From assembly GCF_004798585.1 (NCBI RefSeq), contig NZ_PPXQ01000003.1, positions 186,001-250,000 of the forward strand: a DNA stretch of 64,000 bases, given 5' to 3'. The notes under the pieces are model-generated. The model worked only from the letters and a program-made list of their open reading frames with translations, was not told the DNA's origin and did no database searches. Positions 48,211 through 56,780 of the stretch are shown here, one piece after another (position 1 is the stretch's first letter; the number at the start of each line of letters is the position of its first letter). A program made the translations under genes and the position numbers. The DNA is from Massilia sp. Mn16-1_5 (lineage in GTDB: Bacteria; Pseudomonadota; Gammaproteobacteria; Burkholderiales; Burkholderiaceae_D).

Positions 48211-48248
48211 AGGCCGGTACGGGATGCTTTCCCGTACCGGCCTTTTTT
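48211..48248 (+). terminator. Rho-independent terminator after the efflux operon
   Basis: AGGCCGGTACGGG pairs perfectly with CCCGTACCGGCCT around a 7-nt loop, followed by a T-run. Confidence 0.93.
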
Positions 48249-48302
48249 CAAACCGCCGCAAGCGCAGGCAGGCAGTGTAATATCGGCGGACCTTATCATT
48301 CG

Positions 48303-49361
48303 ATGCCACATATGCCCGCTCGCTCCCTTCTCATCGCAGCCCTGCTTTGCGCGGGCTCCGCCTCCGCGCAGTCTTCCCCATCCTGGCACGCCGAGTCCAG
48401 CGGCACCACTGCGGAGCTGCGCGGCCTCTCCGTCGTCAGCGACAAGATTGCCTGGGCCAGCGGTACGAAAGGCACCGTGCTGCGTACGGTCGACGGTGTC
48501 CGCTGGCAGGTGCTGCAGGTACCGGACGCCGGCGCCATCGACTTGCGTGACATCCACGCTTTCGACGCGCAGTCCGCCATCGCGATGGGGGCCGGGCCGG
48601 GCGCGGCCTCGCGCCTTTACGCGACCGCCGACGGCGGCGCGAGCTGGCGCCTGCTGGCCACCAACAGCTACGCGGACGGCTTCTGGGATGCGATGGCCTT
48701 CTGGGACAAGGACAACGGCATCCTGTTCGGCGATCCGGTCAAGGGCCGCTTCCAGGTCTACGTCACCGCCGACGGCGGCGCGAGCTGGCGGGCAGTAGAG
48801 GCCAGCGGCCTGGAAGCCATGCCGAACGAGGGCGCGTTCGCCGCCAGCGGCACCTGCCTCACCGTGGCCGGAACGAACGATGCCTGGATCGCTACCGGCG
48901 GCGCCGGCAGCTCCCGCGTTTTTCATTCCAGCGACCGTGGACGGACCTGGCGCGCCGCAACGACGCCGATCCCGGCCGGCGCTGCGGCCAAGGGCGTGTT
49001 CTCGGTCGCCTTCGCGAACGCGAAAGAGGGCGTGGCGGTGGGCGGCGACTACAAGGAGCGGCTGCTGGCCGGCGTCAACGGCGCGCTAACCTCGGACGGT
49101 GGCGCGACCTGGAGTCCGGCGCAGGTAGCACCGGCCGGCTACATGTCGGTGGTGGTCCCGGTGCCGGGTACGCCGCGCGCTTTTGTTGCCGCCGGCCTGG
49201 CGGGCTCCGGCTTCTCGCGCGACGGCGGCAAGAGCTGGACCGTGCTGGACGACACGCCGGTGAATACGGTCGGCTTCGCCAATCCCTCGGTCGGCTGGGC
49301 GGTGGGGCCGAAGGGCTTGCTGATGAAGTACACGGGCCCGGCGCTAACAACGGTCCGTTAA
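48303..49361 (+). CDS. Secreted BNR/Ycf48-like beta-propeller protein
   Basis: 352 residues. Signal peptide (ARSLLIAALLCAGSASAQ) and repeated Asp-box/BNR motifs typical of sialidase-like and Ycf48-type propellers: ATADGGASWRLL, VTADGGASWRAV, HSSDRGRTWRAA, LTSDGGATWSPA and SRDGGKSWTVL. These bind glycans or act as assembly factors in known proteins; no catalytic residues can be identified here. The start is at 48303, with ATG 48312 also possible; neither has a strong ribosome site. A REP-like unit begins at the stop codon. Confidence 0.85.
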   Translation: MPHMPARSLLIAALLCAGSASAQSSPSWHAESSGTTAELRGLSVVSDKIAWASGTKGTVLRTVDGVRWQVLQVPDAGAIDLRDIHAFDAQSAIAMGAGPGAASRLYATADGGASWRLLATNSYADGFWDAMAFWDKDNGILFGDPVKGRFQVYVTADGGASWRAVEASGLEAMPNEGAFAASGTCLTVAGTNDAWIATGGAGSSRVFHSSDRGRTWRAATTPIPAGAAAKGVFSVAFANAKEGVAVGGDYKERLLAGVNGALTSDGGATWSPAQVAPAGYMSVVVPVPGTPRAFVAAGLAGSGFSRDGGKSWTVLDDTPVNTVGFANPSVGWAVGPKGLLMKYTGPALTTVR

Positions 49362-49383
49362 CGTAGGGCGGGCATGCCCGCCG
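49362..49383 (+). repeat. REP-like unit left of RAYT
   Basis: Identical over 22 bp to the unit at 9980-10001. It starts directly after the stop codon of the BNR/Ycf48-like gene. Confidence 0.85.
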
Positions 49384-49408
49384 TACTTCCGGGCACCCGC
49401 CCGGCCGC

Positions 49409-49948
49409 TCAATCCAAATTGCGCGTCCGCGCGTCCACCGTGCCACCCCAATCCTGCGCATACACCCCATCCCGCACATACCGATGAAACGTCGAATGCT
49501 CCCACTCGCCGACGTTGAGCACGAACCCATGCTTCACCGGATTGAAATGCACGTAATCCATATGCTTTTCAAGATCGGTGTCATCGCGTATCTGGTGTTC
49601 CCAAAACCTGCGTTGCCAGATCGTCGATTCGCGCTGCTTCTTCGCTGTTCGTGTCAACAGCGCAGGGTCGTGCAGCGTCTCGCGGCACAAGTACGAAACA
49701 TATCGCTTGATTTCGCCCCAGCGACGTCCATAATCGAAATCCCGTTCCGGCAAGGTCCAGATGCAGTGCATGTGGTTCGGCATCAGCACCCAGGCGTCGA
49801 TCGTGAATGGGCGCGTGGCGCGGACGGCGGTGATCGATTGCCGGAGTGCGGCGCGAAAGCGCGGGTCACAGAAGATCGGCCGGCGCTGGTAGGCGACGAC
49901 GGTAAAGAAATAGGTGGGGCCAGAACGGAGGCGGCGGTAGTTGGGCAT
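49409..49948 (-). CDS. rayT: REP-associated tyrosine transposase (RAYT, Y1/HUH family)
   Basis: 179 residues, intact. Single-strand HUH nuclease related to IS200/IS605 transposases. The HUH motif is MPNHMHCIWTLP, and the catalytic Tyr lies in HMDYVHFNPVKHG. The RAYT N-terminus NYRRLRSGPTYFFTVVAYQR and the helix around RRWGEIKRYVSYL are also present. RAYTs bind and nick REP hairpins and are thought to spread them while the gene itself is usually single-copy. It is bracketed by REP-like units. The start MPNYRRL at 49948 is preferred to upstream in-frame starts that read through the right repeat. Confidence 0.93.
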   Translation of the reverse strand: MPNYRRLRSGPTYFFTVVAYQRRPIFCDPRFRAALRQSITAVRATRPFTIDAWVLMPNHMHCIWTLPERDFDYGRRWGEIKRYVSYLCRETLHDPALLTRTAKKQRESTIWQRRFWEHQIRDDTDLEKHMDYVHFNPVKHGFVLNVGEWEHSTFHRYVRDGVYAQDWGGTVDARTRNLD

Positions 49949-50036
49949 GGTGCGGCATCGTAGCCGCGTGATGCACAATGCCATATGTGCCGGCGCAAAC
50001 GTGTCGTGCATGTTGTGAGTAAATGCATACGAATTT

Positions 50037-50057
50037 GGCGGGCATGCCCGCCCTACG
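50037..50057 (-). repeat. REP-like unit right of RAYT
   Basis: The inverse complement of the unit at 49362 over 21 bp. It lies 26 bp before the start of the M49-like peptidase gene and within its leader. Confidence 0.85.
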
Positions 50058-50082
50058 GAAATCGGAACATAACAGGAGACAC

Positions 50083-51816
50083 ATGAAACACCTTCTCGCA
50101 CCACTCGTGCTGACCATTGCCGCCGGCGCCGTCATGGCGGCCGAAGCGCCTGCCGCCAAGCCGCATGCGGCCACTGCCGCCGAACTGAACGCGATGGCCA
50201 AGCGCTTCGCGCCGGTCGACCTGCGCGCGGAGACCGCTGGGCTGTCGAAAGGCGACCGCGTCGCCATTGGCAAGCTGATCGAAGCGGCGAAGATCGTCGA
50301 TACCCTGCAATTGCGCCAGCGCTGGGCAGGCAACGAGGCGCTGTGGACGGCGCTGCAGAAGGACAACACGCGGCTCGGCAAGGCGCGCCGCGATTACTTC
50401 TGGCTGAACAAGGGCCCGTGGTCCATCATCGACGGCAACGCCTCCTTCATGCCGCCCGAGTACGCGGGCATCCAGATCCCCGCGCGCAAGCCCGACGGCG
50501 CGAACTTCTATCCGGCCGGCACCAGCAAGGAAGCGCTGGAAGCCTGGATGAACGGCTTGCCGGCCAAGGACAAGGAAGCGGCGCAATGGTTCTTCACCAC
50601 GATCCGCACCGGCCCGGACGGCAAATTCCGTGTCGTGCCGTATTCCGAGGAGTACAAGACCGAGCTGACGCAGCTGGCGAAGCTCTTGCGCGACGGCGCC
50701 GCCAGCACCGACAACGCGTCCCTGAAAAAATTCCTGCTGCTGCGCGCCGACGCCTTCCTCTCGAACGACTATCTCGCCTCCGATTTCGCCTGGATGGACC
50801 TGGATTCGCCGGTCGAAATCACGATCGGTCCGTACGAAACCTATAACGATGAACTGTTCGGCTACAAGGCCGCTTTCGAGGCCTATGTCAGCGTGCGCGA
50901 TCCGAAGGAGACGCAGAAGCTGAACTTCTTCGGCAAGCACATGCAGGAGCTGGAAGACAACCTGCCGGTGGATAAACAGTACCGCAATCCGAAGGTCGGG
51001 GGGATGGCGCCGATGGTGGTCGTCAACCAGGTGTACGGCGCCGGCGACGGCAACATGGGCGTGCAAACGGCGGCCTACAACCTGCCGAACGACGAGCGCA
51101 TCATCCGCGAACGCGGCTCGAAGCGCGTGATGCTGAAGAACATCCAGGAAGCGAAGTTCGAATCGACCCTGAAGCCGATCACGAAACTGGTGCTGCGGCC
51201 CCAAGACCAGAAGGACCTCGATTTCGATTCCTTCTTCACCCACATCCTGGCGCACGAAATCACGCACGGCCTCGGCCCGCACCACACGAAACAGAACGGC
51301 AAGGAATCAACGCCGCGGCAAGACCTGAAGGAAGCCTATTCGACGATCGAGGAAGCCAAGGCCGACGTGACCGGCCTCTGGGCGCTGGCCTACATGATGG
51401 AGAAGGGCCAGTTGAAGGACACGCTGGGGCAGGGCGAAGCGGCCGAGCGCAAGCTCTACAACACCTTCCTCGCGTCGTGCTTCCGCACGCTGCACTTCGG
51501 CCTGACCGACTCGCACGCGCGCGGCATGGCGATCCAGGTGAACTACCTGCTCGACAAGGGCGCCTTCGTCTCGCATGGCGACGGCACGTTCTCGGTCGAT
51601 TTCAAGAAGATCAAGCAGGCCGTGATCGACCTCGACCGCGAATTCCTGACCATCGAGGCCACCGGGGATTACGCGCGCGCCAAGGCGATGATGACGAAGT
51701 ACGTCGTCATCCGCCCGGACGTACAGAAGGCGCTCGACAAGATGAAGGCGGTGCCGAACGATATCCGGCCGGCCTTTGTCACGGCGACGGCACTGGCGGC
51801 GGGAGGACAGCGCTAA
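50083..51816 (+). CDS. M49 (dipeptidyl-peptidase III)-like zinc metallopeptidase
   Basis: 577 residues. Signal peptide (LLAPLVLTIAAGAVMAAE), so exported. The zinc site is HEITHGLGPHH at about residue 390, with the second Glu motif EEAKADVTGLWAL about 30 residues later, as in the M49 fold (EECRAD). The motif is the pentapeptide HEXXH rather than the hexapeptide HEXXGH usual in eukaryotic and many bacterial DPP III. Releases dipeptides from short peptides in characterised members. ATG at 50083 follows AGGAG. Single-gene unit whose leader contains a REP-like repeat. Confidence 0.85.
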   Translation: MKHLLAPLVLTIAAGAVMAAEAPAAKPHAATAAELNAMAKRFAPVDLRAETAGLSKGDRVAIGKLIEAAKIVDTLQLRQRWAGNEALWTALQKDNTRLGKARRDYFWLNKGPWSIIDGNASFMPPEYAGIQIPARKPDGANFYPAGTSKEALEAWMNGLPAKDKEAAQWFFTTIRTGPDGKFRVVPYSEEYKTELTQLAKLLRDGAASTDNASLKKFLLLRADAFLSNDYLASDFAWMDLDSPVEITIGPYETYNDELFGYKAAFEAYVSVRDPKETQKLNFFGKHMQELEDNLPVDKQYRNPKVGGMAPMVVVNQVYGAGDGNMGVQTAAYNLPNDERIIRERGSKRVMLKNIQEAKFESTLKPITKLVLRPQDQKDLDFDSFFTHILAHEITHGLGPHHTKQNGKESTPRQDLKEAYSTIEEAKADVTGLWALAYMMEKGQLKDTLGQGEAAERKLYNTFLASCFRTLHFGLTDSHARGMAIQVNYLLDKGAFVSHGDGTFSVDFKKIKQAVIDLDREFLTIEATGDYARAKAMMTKYVVIRPDVQKALDKMKAVPNDIRPAFVTATALAAGGQR

Positions 51817-51973
51817 GCCGGTATGTTTGACAAATCCATCACTTTGACCAGGATTTGACCAGGTATCTGAAGTATATTTGACGAAATCACATGGAACTCT
51901 GCTATAGTCGCAGGTTATTTCCTTAAGGCAATTAATTGCCTGCGGTCGATCCTGCTGACTTTAGCGAGCTTCC

Positions 51974-53602
51974 ATGTTTCCTTCGAGAATGACGATCGGC
52001 GCCCGTCTGGCGCTGGGCTTTGGCGCCGTGCTGGCGCTGATGATGGTGTTGACGGCGCTGGCGGTGAGCCGCGTCGGCAACATCGATGCCACCCTGAACC
52101 GTATCAATGACGTCAACAACGTCAAGCAACGTCACGCGATCAATTTCCGCGGCAGCGTGCACGACCGCGCGATCGCCCTGCGCGACGTCGTGCTGGCCGG
52201 CGACAACGCCGCCGCCCAGCCCGCCATCGAACAGATCCGCGTGCTGGCCGCCAATTACGAGCGCGCCGGCACCGCCCTCGATGCGCTTTTTGCGGCGCGC
52301 AGCGATATCCTCCCTGAAGAAAAGAGCGCGCTGGCCGCGATCAAGGAAGACGAACGCAAGACCCAGCCGCTGATCGAGAAGGTGACGGCCCTGCGCCTGG
52401 CCGGCGATGTCGAGGGTGCGCGCGCCTTGCTGGCGCAGGGCGCCGCGCCGGCCTTCGTGTCCTGGCTGGCCAGCGTGAATCGCCTGATCGACCTCGAGGA
52501 ACAGATGAACAAGGATGCCGCCGCCGAAGCGCGCGCGCTGTCCGGCAGCTTCTTCGGCTGGATGGCTGTACTGTGCGCCATCGCCGTGGCGGCGGGCAGC
52601 CTCGGCGCCTGGTTCATCAGCCGCGGCCTGCTGCGCCAGCTCGGCGGCCAGCCGGGCTACGCCGCTCACATCGTACGCAGCATTGCTGCCGGCAATCTGG
52701 GCGTACGCATCGACACCGCGCCCGGTGACCGCTCGAGCCTGCTCTTCGCGATGGCCGGCATGCGCGACAGCCTGGTCGAGATCGTCGCGCAGGTGCGCAC
52801 CGGCACCCTGACCATTGCCAGGGCCTCCACCGAGATCGCCGCCGGCAACCAGGACTTGTCTTATCGCACCGAAAACCAGGCCGACACGCTGAAGGACACC
52901 GCCGCCTCGATGGAAGAGTTGACCGGCACCGTGCGCCAGAACGCGGACAATGCGCGCCAGGCGAATGCGCTGGCCGAATCGGCATCCAGCGTCGCATCGA
53001 AGGGCGGTGCGGTGGTGGCCCAGGTGGTCGAGACGATGGCAGCGATCAACGCCTCGTCGAAGCAGGTCGTCGACATCATCGGCGTCATCGACGGTATTGC
53101 TTTCCAGACCAATATCCTGGCCTTGAACGCCGCTGTGGAAGCGGCGCGGGCCGGCGAGCAGGGGCGCGGCTTTGCCGTGGTGGCGACCGAAGTGCGCAAC
53201 CTGGCCCAGCGTTCGGCCGCTGCCGCGCAGCAGATCAAGACCCTGATCGGCAGCTCGGTCGAACGGGTCGACGCCGGTGCCCGGCTGGTCGACGAGGCCG
53301 GCAGCACGATGCAAGACATCGTGAGCAGCGTGAAGCGCGTGACCGACATCATGGCGGAGATCAGTTCGGCAAGCGCCGAGCAAAGCGCCGGCATCGAACA
53401 GGTCAACAGCGCCATCGGCCGCATGGACGAGGCGACGCGCCAGAATGCCGCCCTGGTCGAGCAGGCCAGCGCGGCGGCCGCCTCGCTCAACGAGGAAGCC
53501 GCGGCATTGGCCGAGGTGGTCAGTGTCTTCAAAATGGAACAGCAACAGGCGCGTTCTGTTGTTTCGGCGCCCCACAAGCCTGCCTTGGCGTTGTCGGTTT
53601 GA
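51974..53602 (+). CDS. Methyl-accepting chemotaxis protein
   Basis: 542 residues. TM1 near 11-32 and a periplasmic four-helix sensor of the 4HB type ([24 protein letters not shown] segment [18 protein letters not shown]). TM2 is near 192-213, followed by a HAMP-like linker with an unusually Gly-rich opening ([17 protein letters not shown]) and a signalling domain with tip [20 protein letters not shown]. Orphan receptor; ligand unknown. Same architecture as the receptor at 6653-8263. The upstream 130 bp are AT-rich and probably contain its promoter. Confidence 0.95.
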   Translation: MFPSRMTIGARLALGFGAVLALMMVLTALAVSRVGNIDATLNRINDVNNVKQRHAINFRGSVHDRAIALRDVVLAGDNAAAQPAIEQIRVLAANYERAGTALDALFAARSDILPEEKSALAAIKEDERKTQPLIEKVTALRLAGDVEGARALLAQGAAPAFVSWLASVNRLIDLEEQMNKDAAAEARALSGSFFGWMAVLCAIAVAAGSLGAWFISRGLLRQLGGQPGYAAHIVRSIAAGNLGVRIDTAPGDRSSLLFAMAGMRDSLVEIVAQVRTGTLTIARASTEIAAGNQDLSYRTENQADTLKDTAASMEELTGTVRQNADNARQANALAESASSVASKGGAVVAQVVETMAAINASSKQVVDIIGVIDGIAFQTNILALNAAVEAARAGEQGRGFAVVATEVRNLAQRSAAAAQQIKTLIGSSVERVDAGARLVDEAGSTMQDIVSSVKRVTDIMAEISSASAEQSAGIEQVNSAIGRMDEATRQNAALVEQASAAAASLNEEAAALAEVVSVFKMEQQQARSVVSAPHKPALALSV

Positions 53603-53686
53603 ACAGGGACAAAAATATTTCTGCGCGGGAAGATATTCTGGATCATAGAATTGCCTTGAAGCATTTCGTTGATCCGGATGTGTCCC

Positions 53687-54367
53687 ATGTTGAAATCCTT
53701 GTTGTCCCTCGCGCTGCTCGCCGGCGCCACTGCCCAGGCCGCTGAACTGACGGCGCTGGAAACCCGCTGGCTGCAAGCGGCGTCCCCGGTCCTGGTCTAC
53801 TCCCAGGCACTAAAACTTCCGATCGACATCATCGTCCAGCCGCAGGCGCGCGCCACCGACGTGCCGCTGGCAATGGGCTATGCGGACGGGCGCTGCAAGC
53901 TGGTACTGTCCTTGCGCGGCAATCCCCAGGCGGAATCCGTGTTCGCGGGTATTGCAGAGAATGAGCAGGGCGAGCTGATCGAGGCGATGGCGGCGCACGA
54001 GATCGCCCATTGCTGGCGCCATGCGAATGGCGCCTGGAATGCGCTGCCGGCCGGCTTCGTCGAAGTCGGCGAGGAAACGGCCAGCGACGGTTCGCTGCTG
54101 GCGATCTCGCGCGCCCTGCGCGAATCGCGCCGCGAGGAAGCCTATGCCGACATGGCGGCGCTGGCCTGGACCCGCCATAGCCATCCGCAGGCTTATGCGC
54201 GCGTGCACGGCTGGCTGAGCAGCGTGCGTGCCGGGCAAACTCCGCGCGGCGGGCATGACACCCGGACCTGGGTCGCATTGGCCAGCGACGGCGGCCGCTT
54301 CGGCAAGGCCGAGGCGCCGTTCGAGGACGCGGCGCCCGTGTGGAAGGAAGGGTTGCTGCAGGACTGA
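53687..54367 (+). CDS. Secreted protein with HEXXH zinc-peptidase-like motif, unknown family
   Basis: 226 residues. Signal peptide (LLSLALLAGATAQAA). The sequence AAHEIAHCWRHANGAWN at about residue 102-118 contains HEIAH, a zinc-metallopeptidase-type motif, and an acidic EEAYADMAALAWTRH about 50 residues later supplies a candidate third ligand (Glu/Asp). This pattern fits a gluzincin- or M48-like periplasmic peptidase. No family name can be assigned from reading. Start at 53687; ATG at 53678 is an alternative. Single-gene unit. Confidence 0.7.
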   Translation: MLKSLLSLALLAGATAQAAELTALETRWLQAASPVLVYSQALKLPIDIIVQPQARATDVPLAMGYADGRCKLVLSLRGNPQAESVFAGIAENEQGELIEAMAAHEIAHCWRHANGAWNALPAGFVEVGEETASDGSLLAISRALRESRREEAYADMAALAWTRHSHPQAYARVHGWLSSVRAGQTPRGGHDTRTWVALASDGGRFGKAEAPFEDAAPVWKEGLLQD

Positions 54368-54487
54368 AGCCGTCGGCAGATCGTGCGGTTTATGGTTTTT
54401 TCGGCAAGTGTTCGTTGTCGCACAGATGTTGTGGGGGTGGGGGCGTTTAATGGCGCTATCACAACAACCTACCCCACGGAATCCGCC

Positions 54488-55594
54488 ATGAAAACCTTGC
54501 TCGCAACTCTGCTGGCTACCGCGGCCGGCGCCACCTTCGCCGCCGCCCCGACCGCCGCCCTGAACCACGATCCGGCAACCTATCGCAACGTGAACCAGAA
54601 GGCCGCGACCGAATACAAGGCGGCCACCGCCAAGTGCGATGCGAAGAGCGGCAACGACAAGGACGTTTGCATGGCCGAGGCGAAAGCAGCGCGCGCCCGC
54701 AGCGAATCCGATGCCATCGCCAAGTACAACAATTCCGAAAAAGGCCGCGCCAGCGCCCGCAGCAAGGTCGCCGAAGCCGATTACGAAGTGGCGAAAGCCA
54801 AGTGCGACGCCAAGAGCGGCGCCGAGAAGGACAGCTGCATGGACAATGCCAAGTCGGTGCGCACCGCGGCGCTGGCCGACGCCAAGGCCGGCCGCGATGG
54901 CTCGACGGCTACCGGCGCCAGCGGCAGCGCCGGCCTGATCGCCAGCACCGATACCAAGGATCCGGTGAAAGCCGCCGCCGTCGCCAAGTGCGAACAGGCT
55001 GCCGGCAACAGCAATACCGGTTGCCTGGTCGACAGCAAGGGCAACGTGACCACCATGGCCGGCCGCGCCGAGAACGCCACCGAGCGCGCCGCAGACAAGA
55101 CCAAGGATGCCGCCTCGACCGCCGTCGACAAGACCAAGGCCGTCGCCGCGACCGTTGCCGAGAAGACCAAGGAAGTCGCATCGACCGTGGTCGACAAGAC
55201 CAAGGCCGCTGCCTCGACGGTTGCCCAGAAGACCGAGAACGCTGCCGAAAACGTCGGCGACAAGACCCGCCAGGTGGCCGCCAACGCCAAGGAAGAAAGC
55301 AGGGAAGCCGCTGCCAAGACCGATAACGCCACCGACCGCGCCGCCGACAAGACCCGCGACGCCGGCCGCACGACCGCCGTCGCCGCGTCCGACACGGCCC
55401 TCACCACCAAGGTGAAGGCGAACCTGCTGGCGCAGCCGGAACTGAAATCGCTGGGCATCCACGTCGAGACCGAGAAAGGTGTCGTCATGCTGAGCGGCTT
55501 CGTCGAATCGAAGGCCGAGGCCGACAAGGCCGTCAAGGCGGCCAAGGAAGTCGAAGGCGTGAGCAGCGTGAAGAGCGCCATCAAGGTCAAGTAA
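54488..55594 (+). CDS. Secreted BON-domain protein with LEA-like 11-residue repeats
   Basis: 368 residues. Signal peptide, then two copies of a Cys-containing module (TAKCDAKSGNDKDVCMAEAK near 40-60 and AKCDAKSGAEKDSCMDNAK near 100-120). Eight tandem 11-residue repeats follow (about 192-279, for example DKTKDAASTAV, DKTKAVAATVA, EKTKEVASTVV). A C-terminal BON domain (about 300-368) includes KVKANLLAQPELKSLGIHVE and VVMLSGFVESKAEADKA. BON domains bind membranes or proteins in the periplasm, as in OsmY. The repeats resemble group 3 LEA proteins. A stress or desiccation role is inference. Confidence 0.85.
   Translation: MKTLLATLLATAAGATFAAAPTAALNHDPATYRNVNQKAATEYKAATAKCDAKSGNDKDVCMAEAKAARARSESDAIAKYNNSEKGRASARSKVAEADYEVAKAKCDAKSGAEKDSCMDNAKSVRTAALADAKAGRDGSTATGASGSAGLIASTDTKDPVKAAAVAKCEQAAGNSNTGCLVDSKGNVTTMAGRAENATERAADKTKDAASTAVDKTKAVAATVAEKTKEVASTVVDKTKAAASTVAQKTENAAENVGDKTRQVAANAKEESREAAAKTDNATDRAADKTRDAGRTTAVAASDTALTTKVKANLLAQPELKSLGIHVETEKGVVMLSGFVESKAEADKAVKAAKEVEGVSSVKSAIKVK
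55061..55324 (+). repeat. Coding 33-bp repeats (eight LEA-like 11-mers)
   Basis: Eight consecutive 33-bp units within the BON protein gene encode 11-residue repeats with D/E-K-T-K at the start and small residues after. The DNA units share GACAAGACCAAG, so the array is a candidate for expansion or contraction. Confidence 0.8.
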
Positions 55595-55610
55595 GAACGG
55601 AAGGTTCGAG

Positions 55611-55626
55611 CGGCCCGCGCGGGCCG
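55611..55626 (+). terminator. GC-rich hairpin after the BON protein gene
   Basis: CGGCCCGC and GCGGGCCG form a perfect palindrome followed only by TTTC, so it is a weak terminator candidate. A second dyad (CGCGCGCAG...CTGCGCGCG) follows at about 55640-55670. Confidence 0.45.
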
Positions 55627-55748
55627 TTTCGAGAGCAGCGCGCGCAGTCGTCATCGATGGCTGCGCGCGTTGTCGTATGCACGCCGCATTCCTGCCGGGA
55701 TCGGAGGCCAAGGCGCGCTGGAATGACGTGGGCGGCAGGGCGGGCAGG

Positions 55749-55754
55749 TATAAT
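55749..55754 (+). promoter_or_regulatory. -10 box directly before the HDOD gene start
   Basis: A consensus TATAAT lies 6 bp before the GTG start, so transcription would begin at or next to the start codon. No ribosome site fits between them. A -35 box is not obvious. Confidence 0.55.
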
Positions 55755-55760
55755 TTTCGG

Positions 55761-56597
55761 GTGAACAAACTCGAAGCCTTCGGATACATCGTGGCGCAAG
55801 CCTCGCGCGGTGATATCACTTTCCCGACCAGCGTCAATGCCGTGCTGCGCCTGCAGCAGGCGCTCGACGATCCCGACTGCCCGCTCGACGAGGCGATCCG
55901 CCTGGTGCTGGCCGAACCGCAGCTGGCCGCGCGCACCGTCGCCCTGGCCAATTCGGCCGCCTTTAGCGGCGGCGGGCCGGCTGTCACCAACGTGCGCGCC
56001 GCCGTCACCCGCATGGGGTACCGGCGCCTGCAGGCGCTGGTCGCCAGCCTGGTGGTACGCCAGTTCGGCAGCCGCATCAAGGATCCCGGCCTGCGCGCCA
56101 AGGCCGAACAATTGTGGGAGCACACCACCCACGTGGCGGCGCTGGCCTGGTCGCTGGCGCGCCACGTCACGGGCGTGAATCCGGACACGGCCCTGTTCGC
56201 CGGCATCATCCACGAGGTCGGTGGCTTTTATCTGCTCTCGCGCGCCGACGAATTCCCCGGCCTGCTGGACGACGATCCGGAGAAGTGGGGCGAGCTGTGC
56301 GAGGACGTGGTCAGCCTCGAGGTCCTCAAGAAGCTCTCGGTGCCCACGCCGGTGGCCGATGCGATCGGCGCCCTGCGCCGCGCCTGGATCAACATGCCGC
56401 CTTCGACCCTGCTCGACACGCTGCTGCTGGCCAACCAGTACGCTCCGGTGGCCTCGCCGCTGGGCAGCGAGCAGCCGGAGCTGCCGGAGCACGGCGACAG
56501 CGCCCTCGATTTCGTGCTCGACGAAGCGCTGCTGGAAGAGATTCGTGCCGAGGCGCTGGAGACCTGCAAGGCGATGGGCGGACCGCTGCTGGTCTGA
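55761..56597 (+). CDS. HDOD domain signalling protein
   Basis: 278 residues. An HDOD domain (a degenerate HD phosphohydrolase relative used as a signalling output in c-di-GMP and stress pathways) spans most of the protein: FPTSVNAVLRLQQALDDPDC, LAEPQLAARTVALANSAAF, VTRMGYRRLQALVASLVV and ALFAGIIHEVGGFYLLSR. The GTG at 55761 gives the natural N-terminus VNKLEAFGYI; there is no ribosome site, and a TATAAT box lies 6 bp upstream. Effector and partner are unknown. No other domain is fused. Confidence 0.88.
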   Translation: MNKLEAFGYIVAQASRGDITFPTSVNAVLRLQQALDDPDCPLDEAIRLVLAEPQLAARTVALANSAAFSGGGPAVTNVRAAVTRMGYRRLQALVASLVVRQFGSRIKDPGLRAKAEQLWEHTTHVAALAWSLARHVTGVNPDTALFAGIIHEVGGFYLLSRADEFPGLLDDDPEKWGELCEDVVSLEVLKKLSVPTPVADAIGALRRAWINMPPSTLLDTLLLANQYAPVASPLGSEQPELPEHGDSALDFVLDEALLEEIRAEALETCKAMGGPLLV

Positions 56598-56780
56598 CGC
56601 GTTGCGCTTGCGGCTGCCACGGAATAGCGCGAGAATTGCTCTGAAACGCTTCCCAGGTGCAGTTGTTTAAAGGCTAACGTGCCGGTCCTCGCGCGGCGTC
56701 AAGCCAGGCCGCAAAGCTGGGAACCAAGGCCGAAGCCAGCCGTTCTAACCGCAAGGAGTCGTTCTCCACGCGGAGGAAAC

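Larger units (their letters stand above)
49362..50057. mobile_element. RAYT transposase gene bracketed by inverted REP-like units
   Basis: The tyrosine transposase gene at 49409-49948 lies between a 22-bp REP-like unit at 49362-49383 and its inverse at 50037-50057. Both units have the CGTAGGG head pointing outwards and the GGCGGGCATGCCCGCC palindrome. This is the expected arrangement of a REP-associated tyrosine transposase unit. Further units of the same family occur elsewhere in the window. Whether the whole 696 bp moves as one unit is inference. Confidence 0.7.

Noticed and set aside
55061..55324. 33-bp repeats as a CRISPR-like array
   Set aside because: Units are contiguous, in frame and without unique spacers; they encode 11-residue protein repeats.
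56690..56740. c-di-GMP-I (GEMM) riboswitch in the nfeD leader
   Set aside because: Only the CGCAAAGC stretch fits; the upstream GAAA tetraloop helix and receptor sequence are not found.
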